DNA of 64,000 nucleotides from Marinobacter maroccanus (GTDB taxonomy: Bacteria; Pseudomonadota; Gammaproteobacteria; Pseudomonadales; Oleiphilaceae). The stretch is from assembly GCF_002933275.1 (NCBI RefSeq), contig NZ_PSSX01000002.1, positions 62,001-126,000 of the forward strand, written 5' to 3'. The translations under genes were made by a program, and so were the position numbers. Positions 18,129 through 27,163 of the stretch are shown piece by piece. Numbering within the stretch: the stretch's first letter is position 1; each line of letters begins with the position of its first letter. A model generated the notes under the pieces. The model saw only the letters and a program-made list of their open reading frames with translations. It was not told where the DNA came from and made no database searches.

Positions 18129-21060
18129 CCGCTGGCTCCAGCAGGCTGTTCTGGGTCTGATCGGCCCATTGGCTCACGGATTCGCCATTGGTGAAACCCT
18201 CGGCGCCGCCCCAGAACACCAGGGTGCGTTGCGGGCTGTAGGGGCGCGCGGTACGCATCTGCCCTACTTCCAGATGCCGGCCGATCAGGTAAATCACTTC
18301 CGCGCTGGCACTATGGGTGGCCGCGGAGAACAGGTTGAAGCCCTGCTTGCGAAGACGCTCCAGTAGCGACGGCATCTGGCTGATATCCACGCTGGCCAGC
18401 TCGTCCAGCACCATGGGGAACGACAGCTGCACGCCGGGATACAGCACCCGTTTCAGCAGCCGGTATACCAGTTCCAGATTGATCAGTGCCGTGGTAGACG
18501 TGGACTGGCCCTTCTTGTCCAGGTTCGTGGCGTTTTCCTTGCGTGTGCGGTAGGAAATGCCGGTGATCACCTTGTCCATGGTCAGGCGCTTGCTACCGCC
18601 CTCCCCGAAAAAGTCCGCCACGAACACCCGCAAACGGTCATAGAACGCGTCCGACTGCAGCTGATTGCCATAGGGATCGATGTTGTTGGCTTCTTCCACC
18701 AGATTGCGGAATTTCGGATCGGTATGGATATCCACGCGGATTTCCACCAGATCGTTGATCTGCACGCCTTCCAGCTCGCGGTTCAGTTGCGCTTCGAAAC
18801 GGGCAATGTGTTCGTGGTTGGATTTCAGGGCCTGCCGGTAGCTCGCCACGGTTTCATTGTGAATGCCCACCTGCTGCTCCAGCACATTCCAGCGCTCGGC
18901 CATGCCGGCAAACAGATCCGACAGGCTTTTGAACGTTTCGCGGATAACGGAGGACGCCGGGCTGTCTTTTTGCAACTCACCCTCGGGATCGTCATGAATG
19001 CCCAGATAAACGAACTGTCGAAGGTGATCGAGAATACTGCGCCGACGCTCTTCCAGGTCGTCCAGCTGGGTTTGCAGGTCGTCGAACGCGGCGACGGACA
19101 CCTGCTCAATGGCCAACGGCTGCTCGGCTTCCACCGCTTTCAGATGCGGGAATCGGTGCTCCACAGTTCCGACGCTTCGGCTGAGGCCCGCCAGTTCCCG
19201 TTCCCGCTCCTCGATACGCTCTTTTTCGGCTCTGGCTTTGGCGGCCTTCTGCTGAACCGCATCCTGCTTCTCCTGCTCCAGCCGGGCCTGTTCTTCCAGC
19301 TTGGCCAGCTGTTCCTCCGCCGCCTGCTTTTCCTCTGTGGCGTCCCGCAGTGTGGTATCCGCGGCCGGGAAACGGCTCAGGGTATCCAGATCCTTTTCGA
19401 TGGCGCGGATTTCTTTTTCGGTGCGCTCAATCAGCCGGGGCCGGTCGTGTTCCTGATTGGCGGTGTCTGCCAGCTCCGCCCGCTCCTTTTCCAGGCCATG
19501 AAGCTCACCTTCAATGTGCCGGCGCTGCTCTGCAAAATCAGTCTGCCGGGCCGGCTGGGCCGGGTATTCGGCGTCAAACCAGTCAAAGCCTTTGTCATTG
19601 GGCACAAACAGCCGGCCAAACGCTTCGATGGCCGCCTTGCTGTCGGCGTCCAGATCCTGACCGGGGCTGGCCATCACCAATCGGGGGTCCACGGCCCGCA
19701 GCGGTGCCGCGGTGGCTTCATCCAGTTGGTTCTGCAGTTGCCAATGTTGCTTGCTTTCCCGATCCTTCAAGGATGCCAGCTTGCGCTCCAGTTCCTGCTT
19801 CTTTTTCTGGATCTGCTCCAGCCGGATTTCCGCCTGGGCGGCACTCTTGAGGGCAGCCAGGTGCCCTTTCTTGCTATCGAGTTCCTCTTTCTGGATCTCC
19901 TCGATTTCCTGAAGGGTCATTTCCCCGTACTGGGACACCAGCAGATCGCCATCTTTCTGGTTCTGCTCGGCCTGCTTGATGCGACGGTCAGCGGAACGGA
20001 TCTCGCCCTTCAGGCCGCTGGCGTCCTGCTCCAGTTTTTTCAGAGCCTGGAGCACATGGCGCAGCGTCTCGTTCTGTTCATTGAACGCATCTACTGCGGC
20101 TTTACGCCTGGTGCCAATATCCTGCAAGGCATGGCTGACGCCATCCCGGAAAGCGGCAAAATCGTGCTGGCTGCGAAGCAGGGTTTGGTAGGACTGATAA
20201 TCCCTTTGCAGCTTCTCGAACCGTGAACGCTCTTTTTCAATCTGATTCAGCTGGATTTGCTGTTGCTTCAGTTGATCGTGCCGGTTTAGAAACTCATCGA
20301 TGTTGAAATCGAAGGCGTCATCGGCAAACTTCTTGTCCGCCTCGATAATGCTGGCCACCGCGTTGGACATGGCCTGATCGTCTGCCTTCATTTCAAACAG
20401 CAGCAGGATCAGCGTGCGCAGGGACCGCACCCGGCGCTCGTCGGACTCACCCAACGGCAACACCGAATAACGCACGGCATCGGCGTTCATCAGCTCGCTG
20501 TTGTACAGCATCTGTTTGAGTTTGGCCGGGTCATTGACCAGCCGGGTCTCTTTGGAGAACTTTTTCAGCGCCTCGGACAAACGGCTGAACGACAGCTCCG
20601 GTACCGCCTGGCCAATGCCGTCCTCATCATCCCCATTCCAGAACAGCGGCCGCAGCTGGTCGTAGCCCACCGGCACGAAAGCGCGGCCATAGCTGAGCTG
20701 ACTGGCGCTGTCCCGGTACAGAATCTGGCAATGCACCCCCGCCGGGTTCTCCGCTTCCATGATCAGGAAGCTGAACTGACTGGGGAAATAATGCTGGTAG
20801 CTTTCCTCGTTGGAGTAGAAGCTGCCGGCACTGGCATTGCGGAACGCGAATTTCTTGCGACTGTTCTTGAAGTTGTTTTCCGGCAGCAGGAACAGTCGCA
20901 GGCTGTTCAAAAGGCTGGACTTGCCAAGATTGCCCGGGCCCAGGATCAGGCCATGGTTATCCACCGGAATTTCCACGTAACAGAAGCCGGCGGAATCCAC
21001 CAACACCAGACGGCGAATACCAAAATTGAAATTGCCTGGGCTCCCCTGGGAGTCACTCAT
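18121..21060 (-). CDS. jetC: Wadjet JetC / MksB-like SMC ATPase
   Basis: A 979-residue SMC-like ATPase. Walker A is GPGNLGKSS at residues 41-49. Long coiled-coil arms run from about 230 to 830. The signature motif (KGQSTSTTALINLEL) and Walker B (FPMVLDELASVD) lie near the C-terminus. MukB/MksB-type SMCs use this arrangement. In Wadjet the ATPase extrudes DNA loops and senses small closed circles. It overlaps jetD by 8 bp and jetA by 8 bp. The length is typical for the anti-plasmid subfamily. Confidence 0.93.
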   Translation of the reverse strand: MSDSQGSPGNFNFGIRRLVLVDSAGFCYVEIPVDNHGLILGPGNLGKSSLLNSLRLFLLPENNFKNSRKKFAFRNASAGSFYSNEESYQHYFPSQFSFLIMEAENPAGVHCQILYRDSASQLSYGRAFVPVGYDQLRPLFWNGDDEDGIGQAVPELSFSRLSEALKKFSKETRLVNDPAKLKQMLYNSELMNADAVRYSVLPLGESDERRVRSLRTLILLLFEMKADDQAMSNAVASIIEADKKFADDAFDFNIDEFLNRHDQLKQQQIQLNQIEKERSRFEKLQRDYQSYQTLLRSQHDFAAFRDGVSHALQDIGTRRKAAVDAFNEQNETLRHVLQALKKLEQDASGLKGEIRSADRRIKQAEQNQKDGDLLVSQYGEMTLQEIEEIQKEELDSKKGHLAALKSAAQAEIRLEQIQKKKQELERKLASLKDRESKQHWQLQNQLDEATAAPLRAVDPRLVMASPGQDLDADSKAAIEAFGRLFVPNDKGFDWFDAEYPAQPARQTDFAEQRRHIEGELHGLEKERAELADTANQEHDRPRLIERTEKEIRAIEKDLDTLSRFPAADTTLRDATEEKQAAEEQLAKLEEQARLEQEKQDAVQQKAAKARAEKERIEERERELAGLSRSVGTVEHRFPHLKAVEAEQPLAIEQVSVAAFDDLQTQLDDLEERRRSILDHLRQFVYLGIHDDPEGELQKDSPASSVIRETFKSLSDLFAGMAERWNVLEQQVGIHNETVASYRQALKSNHEHIARFEAQLNRELEGVQINDLVEIRVDIHTDPKFRNLVEEANNIDPYGNQLQSDAFYDRLRVFVADFFGEGGSKRLTMDKVITGISYRTRKENATNLDKKGQSTSTTALINLELVYRLLKRVLYPGVQLSFPMVLDELASVDISQMPSLLERLRKQGFNLFSAATHSASAEVIYLIGRHLEVGQMRTARPYSPQRTLVFWGGAEGFTNGESVSQWADQTQNSLLEPADE

Positions 21061-21910
21061 CCAGAATCATCTCCTGTTCCATGAATTTGCTGGTGGCCCG
21101 GAAGGCCTCTGCCAGGGCCACAAAACCAAGCCCCTCTGCCAACGAAATCGCCCTTGTGAATCGTTCGGTGGTGTCCGGTAGTTTGCGAAACCGGGCCAGC
21201 CATGGCTGCCAGTCGGGCGGCTGAACAAAGGTGGCTTTGTCACCAAGAGAGACTGCGATCGTCGAGAACATTTGCAGACCACCCGCATCATAATCGAATG
21301 CGCAGAATACTTCTTCATAGCCCTGCAACCAGTCAAGAATCGCGCCCCGGGTAACCCGGTTGCCACCGCCTAACACCACGTCACAGTATGCCAGTTGCAA
21401 ACGCCTGCCCAACGCCTCACCGGCAAAGTGCAGCATCTGCGGATACTGGTAGAAGTTATGCTCGTTCTCTACGATAAGCACGGAACCCGCGCGCTCAAAA
21501 CCGATATCCACACCATCACTCTCGATGACCACCACATCCGGACGGCTGGATGCCAGCCCCCGATGGTAAACCAGAAGAAAACTGACCTCAGTACCATGGC
21601 GATGGGAGTCACCCTTTTTCGCGGCGTCTACCCTGCTTACCGGCGTTTGCGCCACAGCCTGCAGCTCCGCGAAAGCGGTTTCATCCAGGATCGTGACAAG
21701 CCAACGGTTGGCTTTTACCTTCTCCGTCGCAAACAACTCCCTATGCCGGCGCCGAAACGCCTCCGGCAGTTTCTTCAGGAACGCTTCGTAGTTAATGGGC
21801 TGGCCACGGAGGATTTTCTCGAGGTAGTCGTTCAAGGGTGCACCATGGCTTCTCTGAGATTGGTTTTTCAATAGTGTGCCATCACCACATCCAGACTGTA
21901 ATGCTTTCAC
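21053..21910 (-). CDS. jetD: Wadjet JetD / MksG-like TOPRIM nuclease
   Basis: A 285-residue protein and the first gene of the operon. The TOPRIM-like motifs are VLIVENEHNFYQYP (acidic Glu) and VFCAFDYDAGGLQMF (DxD), matching the JetD C-terminal domain. The N-terminal part is short for JetD. I chose the GTG at 21910 because GAGAGG lies about 10 nt upstream; a TTG about 25 codons in is the alternative. JetD cuts the DNA held by the JetABC complex. Here the nuclease is encoded first, ahead of the SMC. Confidence 0.88.
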   Translation of the reverse strand: MKALQSGCGDGTLLKNQSQRSHGAPLNDYLEKILRGQPINYEAFLKKLPEAFRRRHRELFATEKVKANRWLVTILDETAFAELQAVAQTPVSRVDAAKKGDSHRHGTEVSFLLVYHRGLASSRPDVVVIESDGVDIGFERAGSVLIVENEHNFYQYPQMLHFAGEALGRRLQLAYCDVVLGGGNRVTRGAILDWLQGYEEVFCAFDYDAGGLQMFSTIAVSLGDKATFVQPPDWQPWLARFRKLPDTTERFTRAISLAEGLGFVALAEAFRATSKFMEQEMILDE

Positions 21911-21941
21911 TTACATTTGACCTCTCGACCGCTCTCCCACT

Positions 21942-21968
21942 GAACTTGTAAGAAATCTTTACAAGTTC
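21942..21968. promoter_or_regulatory. 27-bp inverted repeat between Wadjet and HEPN-MNT operons
   Basis: GAACTTGTAA and TTACAAGTTC are perfect 10-bp inverted arms separated by 7 bp. The palindrome lies 32-58 bp upstream of the jetD start and about 120 bp before the mntA start. Position and symmetry suggest an operator for a dimeric regulator of the Wadjet operon, but no regulator gene is adjacent. Confidence 0.5.
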
Positions 21969-22089
21969 CCCCCCCATTAATTCACTCTCTGATCAGACCG
22001 AAATCAGTCGGGCCTTTGAAAGTGGAAAGGAAAAATAAGCGCTGAACTCTGGTAAGCTCTTTTTATAGCCGTAAAGCAGAACCGTAGAT

Positions 22090-22503
22090 ATGCAAACAAA
22101 AACACCAGAGCGCACTGAAATAGCAGAGCTTCGCGACCAGTTGGGGCGGTTTCCTGATATCCGCTTCGCCGTTCTGTTCGGCTCCATGGCACACGCTGCA
22201 GAACGCCCGGACAGCGATATCGACGTGGCCGTGCAGGCCAATAAGCGGCTAACCGCTGATGAACGCATTGCCATAACCGAGGCGCTTGCACTAGCCTTTA
22301 ATCGGCCCGTCGACCTGATAGACCTGCGCACTGCCGGCCAACCGCTCCTGGACCAGATTGTCTCCAACGGCATTCAAGTGCTGGGCCCCAGACGTTACTG
22401 GGGCGAACTTATATTTCGTAACATTATGGAAAACGAAGATTTTGTACCCTACCAGAAACGCATACTCGAAGGGCGACGCCGGGCATGGATGAACAACTCG
22501 TAG
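22090..22503 (+). CDS. mntA: MntA-type nucleotidyltransferase antitoxin
   Basis: A 137-residue minimal nucleotidyltransferase. The active-site motif is FGSMAHAAERPDSDIDVAV, that is GS plus DxD. In HEPN/MNT modules MntA adds AMP groups to the HEPN RNase and silences it. Its 3' end overlaps hepT by 19 bp, the usual coupling for this pair. It is divergent from the Wadjet operon. The C-terminal ~40 residues extend past the catalytic core. Confidence 0.9.
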   Translation: MQTKTPERTEIAELRDQLGRFPDIRFAVLFGSMAHAAERPDSDIDVAVQANKRLTADERIAITEALALAFNRPVDLIDLRTAGQPLLDQIVSNGIQVLGPRRYWGELIFRNIMENEDFVPYQKRILEGRRRAWMNNS

Positions 22504-22901
22504 CACAGAAACTGGAATCTCTCAGGCGCTGTATCCAGCGAGTGGAGTCCAGGTTACCAAAGAATCTTTCAGCGCTTCTGGACGATGTGGATGCGCAGGA
22601 TATCATCTCACTGAACCTGACACGGGCCGTGCAGATGTGCGTCGATATCGCCTCTCATTGGCTCGCCGAACATGCCGGGGCAACTTCACCGAAAACCATG
22701 GGGCAAACGTTCGAAGCATTGGCAACGTCCGGCGTAATCGATCATGGTCTCGCTGAGCGTATGAGAAAATCCGTCGGCTTCCGGAACGTGATGGTTCATA
22801 ACTATGACGAGGTGAATTGGGAAATTGTTTTCTCCATCTGCAAGTTCCATTTGAATGACTTCAAGGAATTTGCGCGGGTTTTTTCTGACATGTTTGAGTG
22901 A
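22485..22901 (+). CDS. hepT: HepT-type HEPN ribonuclease toxin
   Basis: A 138-residue all-helical DUF86/HEPN protein. The RNase motif Rx4-6H is seen as FRNVMVHNY near residues 105-113, with the Tyr that MntA modifies in known systems directly after the His-Asn. It is expected to cut RNA when not AMPylated, causing growth arrest. It overlaps mntA by 19 bp. A 7-bp-arm hairpin follows its stop. Confidence 0.9.
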   Translation: MDEQLVAQKLESLRRCIQRVESRLPKNLSALLDDVDAQDIISLNLTRAVQMCVDIASHWLAEHAGATSPKTMGQTFEALATSGVIDHGLAERMRKSVGFRNVMVHNYDEVNWEIVFSICKFHLNDFKEFARVFSDMFE

Positions 22902-22929
22902 AGTGGGTCGGCAGGCTTCAAGATTGAAC

Positions 22930-22948
22930 TGTTGCATTTTTTGCAACA
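22930..22948. repeat. Short inverted repeat after hepT
   Basis: TGTTGCA and TGCAACA pair around a T-only loop, 28 bp after the hepT stop. It is not a classical terminator because the T-run is in the loop. Weak evidence only. Confidence 0.3.
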
Positions 22949-23047
22949 ACTGCCTCGCAATCCGGTTACCTGACCGTTCAGGACTGAGGGCGTCACTGCC
23001 ACCCTCCTCTTTCAGCAGGTCTGGTCTCAAACCAAAGGACATCCACT

Positions 23048-23866
23048 ATGGCAAAACTAGCCCTGGTAACCGGTGCCAGCGCCGGCATTGGCCATGAGGC
23101 CTGTGCCCTCTTTGCCCGTGAAGGCTACCGGGTGATCGCCCTGTCCCGACAGCCGACCGGCGTCGAGTCTGCCGACCTGGAACTGTCGCTGGATCTGGAG
23201 TCCTTTGACCAGATCGAAGGGCTTGCGGGCGCTCTGGACACGGAAATTGCAGCAGCCGAGCGGGTGATTCTGGTCAACAACTCCGGTTACGGGCAATTCG
23301 GCGCGCTTCGCGACCTGTCCGAATCCATGTGGCAAAAGCAGTTCAGCACCCACGTCTTCGGGCCCATCAAGCTAGCTGCCCTTTGCCTGAGGCTCTGCGA
23401 ACAACACGGCATACCCTTGCGCGTCATCGCGGTTAGCTCCGTTCTCTCAATCGCGCCCCAGAAAATGAAAGGCGCGTACTGTGCCGCCAAATCCGCGATG
23501 AACACGGCCCATGAAAGCTTCTGGTTTGATGAACAGGGCAGCAAAAGCCTGGAAAGTGTCTCACTGGTGCTCCCGGGCCCCGTGGTGACCCGGTTCAGAG
23601 AACATGCCCTGGCCGCTTTACAGCCCGTCCTTGGGCGAGCAAGCGCCGTGCACCAGGAAAAGTACGAAGCAATGGAAGCTGCGCTCGCGCCGGGCGCCAA
23701 GATCAAGCCCTTTACCGCCAGTGCGTCGGATGTTGCCGAAAAGATCTACAGAGCTGCAGAAGCGAAAAGGCCAAAGTCTCGATATCTGGTGACACCCCAG
23801 ACCTACGCTGCCGAATTTATCACCCGGTTTATTCCCCGGTCGATCCAGAGAATCATCTTGAGATAA
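23048..23866 (+). CDS. Short-chain dehydrogenase/reductase (SDR)
   Basis: A 272-residue classical SDR. The NAD(P) motif TGASAGIG is at residues 9-16, and the catalytic set is Ser (VSSVLS) with YCAAK (YxxxK). The C-terminal substrate region carries FITRFIPRSIQRIILR, which could be a membrane-contacting tail. It oxidises or reduces an unknown alcohol or ketone. A good ribosome site is not obvious. It sits between the HEPN-MNT pair and a DUF465 gene with no operon link, and its base use looks like the host core. Confidence 0.88.
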   Translation: MAKLALVTGASAGIGHEACALFAREGYRVIALSRQPTGVESADLELSLDLESFDQIEGLAGALDTEIAAAERVILVNNSGYGQFGALRDLSESMWQKQFSTHVFGPIKLAALCLRLCEQHGIPLRVIAVSSVLSIAPQKMKGAYCAAKSAMNTAHESFWFDEQGSKSLESVSLVLPGPVVTRFREHALAALQPVLGRASAVHQEKYEAMEAALAPGAKIKPFTASASDVAEKIYRAAEAKRPKSRYLVTPQTYAAEFITRFIPRSIQRIILR

Positions 23867-23997
23867 GCCGGGCCTCAAGCCAATCATGAGCGAAAATGCC
23901 TACGCCTGGCGGCTTGTCACTGGTCATCACCTTGCCGTACGGTTTGCCACTCACAGCGCAAATTTGAACACACTCCGCAATCAAAGGGATTGTCTTT

Positions 23998-24255
23998 ATG
24001 TCACTGGAAAAACACGATCTGATTCATGAATTCCCCGAATCAAAAGAAGCTATTCATCACCTGAAAACCAGCAACAATCATTTCGCGAAACTGTTTGAAG
24101 AGTACCATGAGGTAGATCATGCAGTTCACCATTTCGAAGGTGGTGCAGAGAACACCTCTGACGAACACTTGGAGGACCTCAAGAAACAGCGCCTCAATCT
24201 GAAAGACCAGCTTTCTGGCATGATTCGAGAGTACGAATCCGCGCCTGAGAAATAG
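23998..24255 (+). CDS. DUF465 (YdcH-type) small protein
   Basis: An 85-residue helical, acidic and His-rich protein: HDLIHEFPESKEAIHHLKTS at the start and DEHLEDLKKQRLNLKDQL later. This is the DUF465/YdcH pattern of two helices with conserved H-L-x-DxEIxR-like spacing. Function is unknown in the family. AAAGGGA about 10 bp upstream could serve as the ribosome site. It stands alone. Confidence 0.8.
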   Translation: MSLEKHDLIHEFPESKEAIHHLKTSNNHFAKLFEEYHEVDHAVHHFEGGAENTSDEHLEDLKKQRLNLKDQLSGMIREYESAPEK

Positions 24256-24336
24256 AAGTAACCCGGCAACGTTTCCCCGGGCTCGGGCGGAAGCTCTCAG
24301 CTCGCGCCGGGGCTCTGCCCCTTTCCGCGAACCTTG

Positions 24337-25434
24337 CTAAAAAGATTCCAAACCGCGATCGACCGCACCAATAGCGCCGGCCAGATACCCCGTAAACTCA
24401 CGTGACCACTCACTGCCAATGCCGGTTACCCGGTTAGCCCATGCCCCTAAGCTCGGCGACAAGGCAGGCATAGGGTGATCGCCGGAGGATCGTTGATCCG
24501 TGTCGGTGGCGGTGTAAATCTCTTTAGCCCAGTCCTTGATAAATTCTGCCTCTGGATTCTCCGCTCGCGAACCAAACAGTCGCACGAACTGTGTGCGGCA
24601 AGCAGTAATAAGCTCTTCTTCAGAAACACGACTGCGCACGTCAGCAGGTACACCGAGGAAACCAAACAATGCCGCCTGCCCGCCCGGAGTAGAGGCATCA
24701 TGGATCTCAACCATTGGCCCAACGGCACTTCGAGCCTCCCCGGATAACCCTTGATCTCGCCAAAAAGGCCGATCGAACACGGCAATATATTTTGCATGAG
24801 GGGCCATCCAGGTATCTGTCTCTCTCCACTGTCTTGCAATCTCGTTCGGCAAAGCAGGCGAAAACGTAAGCTGAGACTCAACTAATCGGGGCGGCATGGC
24901 CAACAGCACATGTTCTGCAAAGTGGCTAAAGGTCTCTCCATTCGCATTTTCGCTCACTAACTCGACATTCGGTTCTGACATGCGCAGGTGACGGACTGCC
25001 TGGCCTCTCACTACACGCGCTGAATCAATCCGCCGGTATAACGCATCAATCATCGAATACATGCCACCGGCGATTCGCATAGATGGCGGAGAATTGACGT
25101 ACCCACGGGTTCTCTCAGGCGGCTGACTCGATGAACGCTCCAGAAGCATGTCGCCGGTTTCAAATTGTTGGAAGGTCTCTAGTTCGAGTTCATCTACCAG
25201 TCGCGCCATATCGGTCTGGAATGCGGGCCAGAACCAGGAGGGCCCGAGATCGAAGCCCCCAACGCCTGACACATCCGGTTTACCATCAGAGTGGATCGTG
25301 GAAGCAATCCGCCCACCAAGAATCTCCCGGGCCTCGAGAATGACGTAGTCCTTGATGCCCTTCTTCTCAAGTGAATAAGCGGCGTATAAACCCGCCAGGC
25401 CGGCGCCAACAATGGCGATGCGAGCGTTTTGCAT
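24337..25434 (-). CDS. Flavin-containing amine oxidase-like protein
   Basis: A 365-residue FAD protein beginning MQNARIAIVGAGLAGLYAAYSL, followed by the EAREILGGRI motif of monoamine-oxidase-type flavoenzymes. The C-terminus has the EWSREFTGYLAGAIGAVDRG segment that closes the FAD site. It is shorter than usual for the family (about 430-500). It begins 46 bp downstream of the methyltransferase-HNH gene on the same strand, so it may be the third gene of that transcript, but it has no clear link to nucleic acids. Substrate unknown. Confidence 0.82.
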   Translation of the reverse strand: MQNARIAIVGAGLAGLYAAYSLEKKGIKDYVILEAREILGGRIASTIHSDGKPDVSGVGGFDLGPSWFWPAFQTDMARLVDELELETFQQFETGDMLLERSSSQPPERTRGYVNSPPSMRIAGGMYSMIDALYRRIDSARVVRGQAVRHLRMSEPNVELVSENANGETFSHFAEHVLLAMPPRLVESQLTFSPALPNEIARQWRETDTWMAPHAKYIAVFDRPFWRDQGLSGEARSAVGPMVEIHDASTPGGQAALFGFLGVPADVRSRVSEEELITACRTQFVRLFGSRAENPEAEFIKDWAKEIYTATDTDQRSSGDHPMPALSPSLGAWANRVTGIGSEWSREFTGYLAGAIGAVDRGLESF

Positions 25435-25480
25435 GAATAGACTTCCCGTGATGATCGTGTTGTCTCGGTGATATACGGTT

Positions 25481-27163
25481 CTAAACGCCTAACCATTCTG
25501 CCAGCTGAAGATTGGTTTTCAGCCTCAATCGCTGCTGAAGCATCCCCTCAAAGACGCCTTCCACGGTTCGTTCCTGCCCCAGCAATGGCAGCGAGGCCTC
25601 AGCCTCTGAGAAAAACTGCTCCTCACGAGACGTGCCCACAATGGCTTGCTCCCACCAATTTACTACTCGAGGGTGCGCCTCCTTGAGCAGCAAGTCCCCC
25701 GGCAGCTTTTCGGACTTGGACGCGTTCGCCGTATGAGTCGCTGGCATCAGATTCCAGAGATCGTTGTTGTTCCATCGTGACCATGGGAAACAGTGGTCGA
25801 CGTCAAACCGCTTCGCTTTGAGATTTTGGGCTGTCCATACGCATTCGACCCGACCAGTCTCGAGCTGCTGGTTAATCATGTGACGGACAGCTGACGTATC
25901 GCGCCGACCTTCTACCCACTGTAAACCACGATGATAGTCATCCATGCGGTAACGCAGATCCCAGCTACCCATCAGATCTATCCATTCATTAACAATCGCA
26001 GGCTCAATCCAGCACGCATAGCGACTGAACGCGTCCCAAAGAAATGAAGGAACACGGAAGGTACCGAACCTGGAAAGCGTTGCTTTGTCCAAACGCACGG
26101 GTGCCTTTTTAATGGTCATCCTGGCAGAACCGCCCTCGAAGATCGGACGGTTACTGCCGGGCCAGGTCGTAAAATGTGCGGGATTTTTGAGAATGGTCGA
26201 GCACGCATCCCGGATAGCGCGCAGGACTACCGGTGAAACATCAGCCGACAGCGACATACCCACTCTGAAATCCAGAGGCGTGAAATTCTGCAGCTTGAAG
26301 AAATCGTCCGTGGCGAAGCCGTAGCCACGGTTACCTGGCGCTTGCCTTAACTGGTGACGGAGAACCAGAGGATGATAAAGCATAATCCAGAACAACCCGA
26401 CCGCCCCAAGCGGAATGTCCACCCAGTCATCAGTACGCTTAAGCGCCAGGCCGGGCGCACCGTCAGCGATCCGGACGAGGGTTCGCAGCAAACCCAATTT
26501 GTAAGTCGAAGACTTATTATCATTAACGATGATGTGACGGACTGTCGGCAATGCGCCTGTGCCATCGTCCGCCAAACGAAAAGCCAGAGTCTCCCAGGAA
26601 ACTTCGTCCCTCTGGAGCTCATCCTTATTGCGCCCGACCGGCAACGGAAGCGGGATCAGTGCCCGGCGTTTGGCAAAAACCTCCAACTCTTCCCTACTGA
26701 CATCGTAAAAAAGCCGTTCGCCATCACCGGGCCCATGCCGAAGCGTAATCACCACCATTCCACCGGGTGCCAGAAGCTCAGTGAGGATTCGAAAGGCACG
26801 ATCACGATCGGAGGGCGGGATATGCATCCAGACAGCGGAAACAAGAATCAGATCGAAACGATAGCTCAGCTTCCGGATCTTACCGAGATCGGGTAATTGA
26901 TCGTCTACCCAGTGAATGCTCTGACTGCGAGTGGCGTCCTGCCCCAACTCTCGTAAGCCAGATGCAGGCTCTACCGCAACAACATCCCAGCCCTGCGTTG
27001 CAAGGGCACTGGAATCGCGACCACTGCCTGCGCCTACATCCAGAGCAAGGCCGGATTTATCGCCAAGGAAGGAGAGCCAGTCTTGGTGAACCTGTTCGAA
27101 GGTCAGGGACTGGTATTGGTTGAAAAAGTTTTGGGCGTTTTTGTTGTAGGGACCGTAACTCAT
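25481..27163 (-). CDS. SAM methyltransferase-HNH nuclease fusion
   Basis: I set the start at the ATG at 27163, which overlaps the helicase stop as ATGA; an ATG 30 bp upstream is in frame but would overlap more. The 560-residue protein has an N-terminal class I methyltransferase (motif I ALDVGAGSGRD, about 40-50; VWMHIPP at 111-117). A central unrecognised region follows (about 210-400). The C-terminal HNH nuclease has FDVDHCFPWSRW at 453-464, DLWNLMPA at 468-475, TANASKSEK at 478-486, and Asp456, His457, Asn471 and Asn480 as likely key residues. The methyltransferase lacks the DPPY/NPPY motif of DNA adenine enzymes. It probably works with the helicase upstream. Confidence 0.85.
   Translation of the reverse strand: MSYGPYNKNAQNFFNQYQSLTFEQVHQDWLSFLGDKSGLALDVGAGSGRDSSALATQGWDVVAVEPASGLRELGQDATRSQSIHWVDDQLPDLGKIRKLSYRFDLILVSAVWMHIPPSDRDRAFRILTELLAPGGMVVITLRHGPGDGERLFYDVSREELEVFAKRRALIPLPLPVGRNKDELQRDEVSWETLAFRLADDGTGALPTVRHIIVNDNKSSTYKLGLLRTLVRIADGAPGLALKRTDDWVDIPLGAVGLFWIMLYHPLVLRHQLRQAPGNRGYGFATDDFFKLQNFTPLDFRVGMSLSADVSPVVLRAIRDACSTILKNPAHFTTWPGSNRPIFEGGSARMTIKKAPVRLDKATLSRFGTFRVPSFLWDAFSRYACWIEPAIVNEWIDLMGSWDLRYRMDDYHRGLQWVEGRRDTSAVRHMINQQLETGRVECVWTAQNLKAKRFDVDHCFPWSRWNNNDLWNLMPATHTANASKSEKLPGDLLLKEAHPRVVNWWEQAIVGTSREEQFFSEAEASLPLLGQERTVEGVFEGMLQQRLRLKTNLQLAEWLGV

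Noticed and set aside
18724..20226. A 500-codon open frame on the + strand inside jetC
   Set aside because: It is antisense to the coiled-coil part of jetC, has Leu/Phe/Gln-rich low-complexity composition and no family match.
24256..24336. GC-rich hairpins between the DUF465 and amine-oxidase genes
   Set aside because: They can pair but have no T-run and no clear stem; not called as a terminator.
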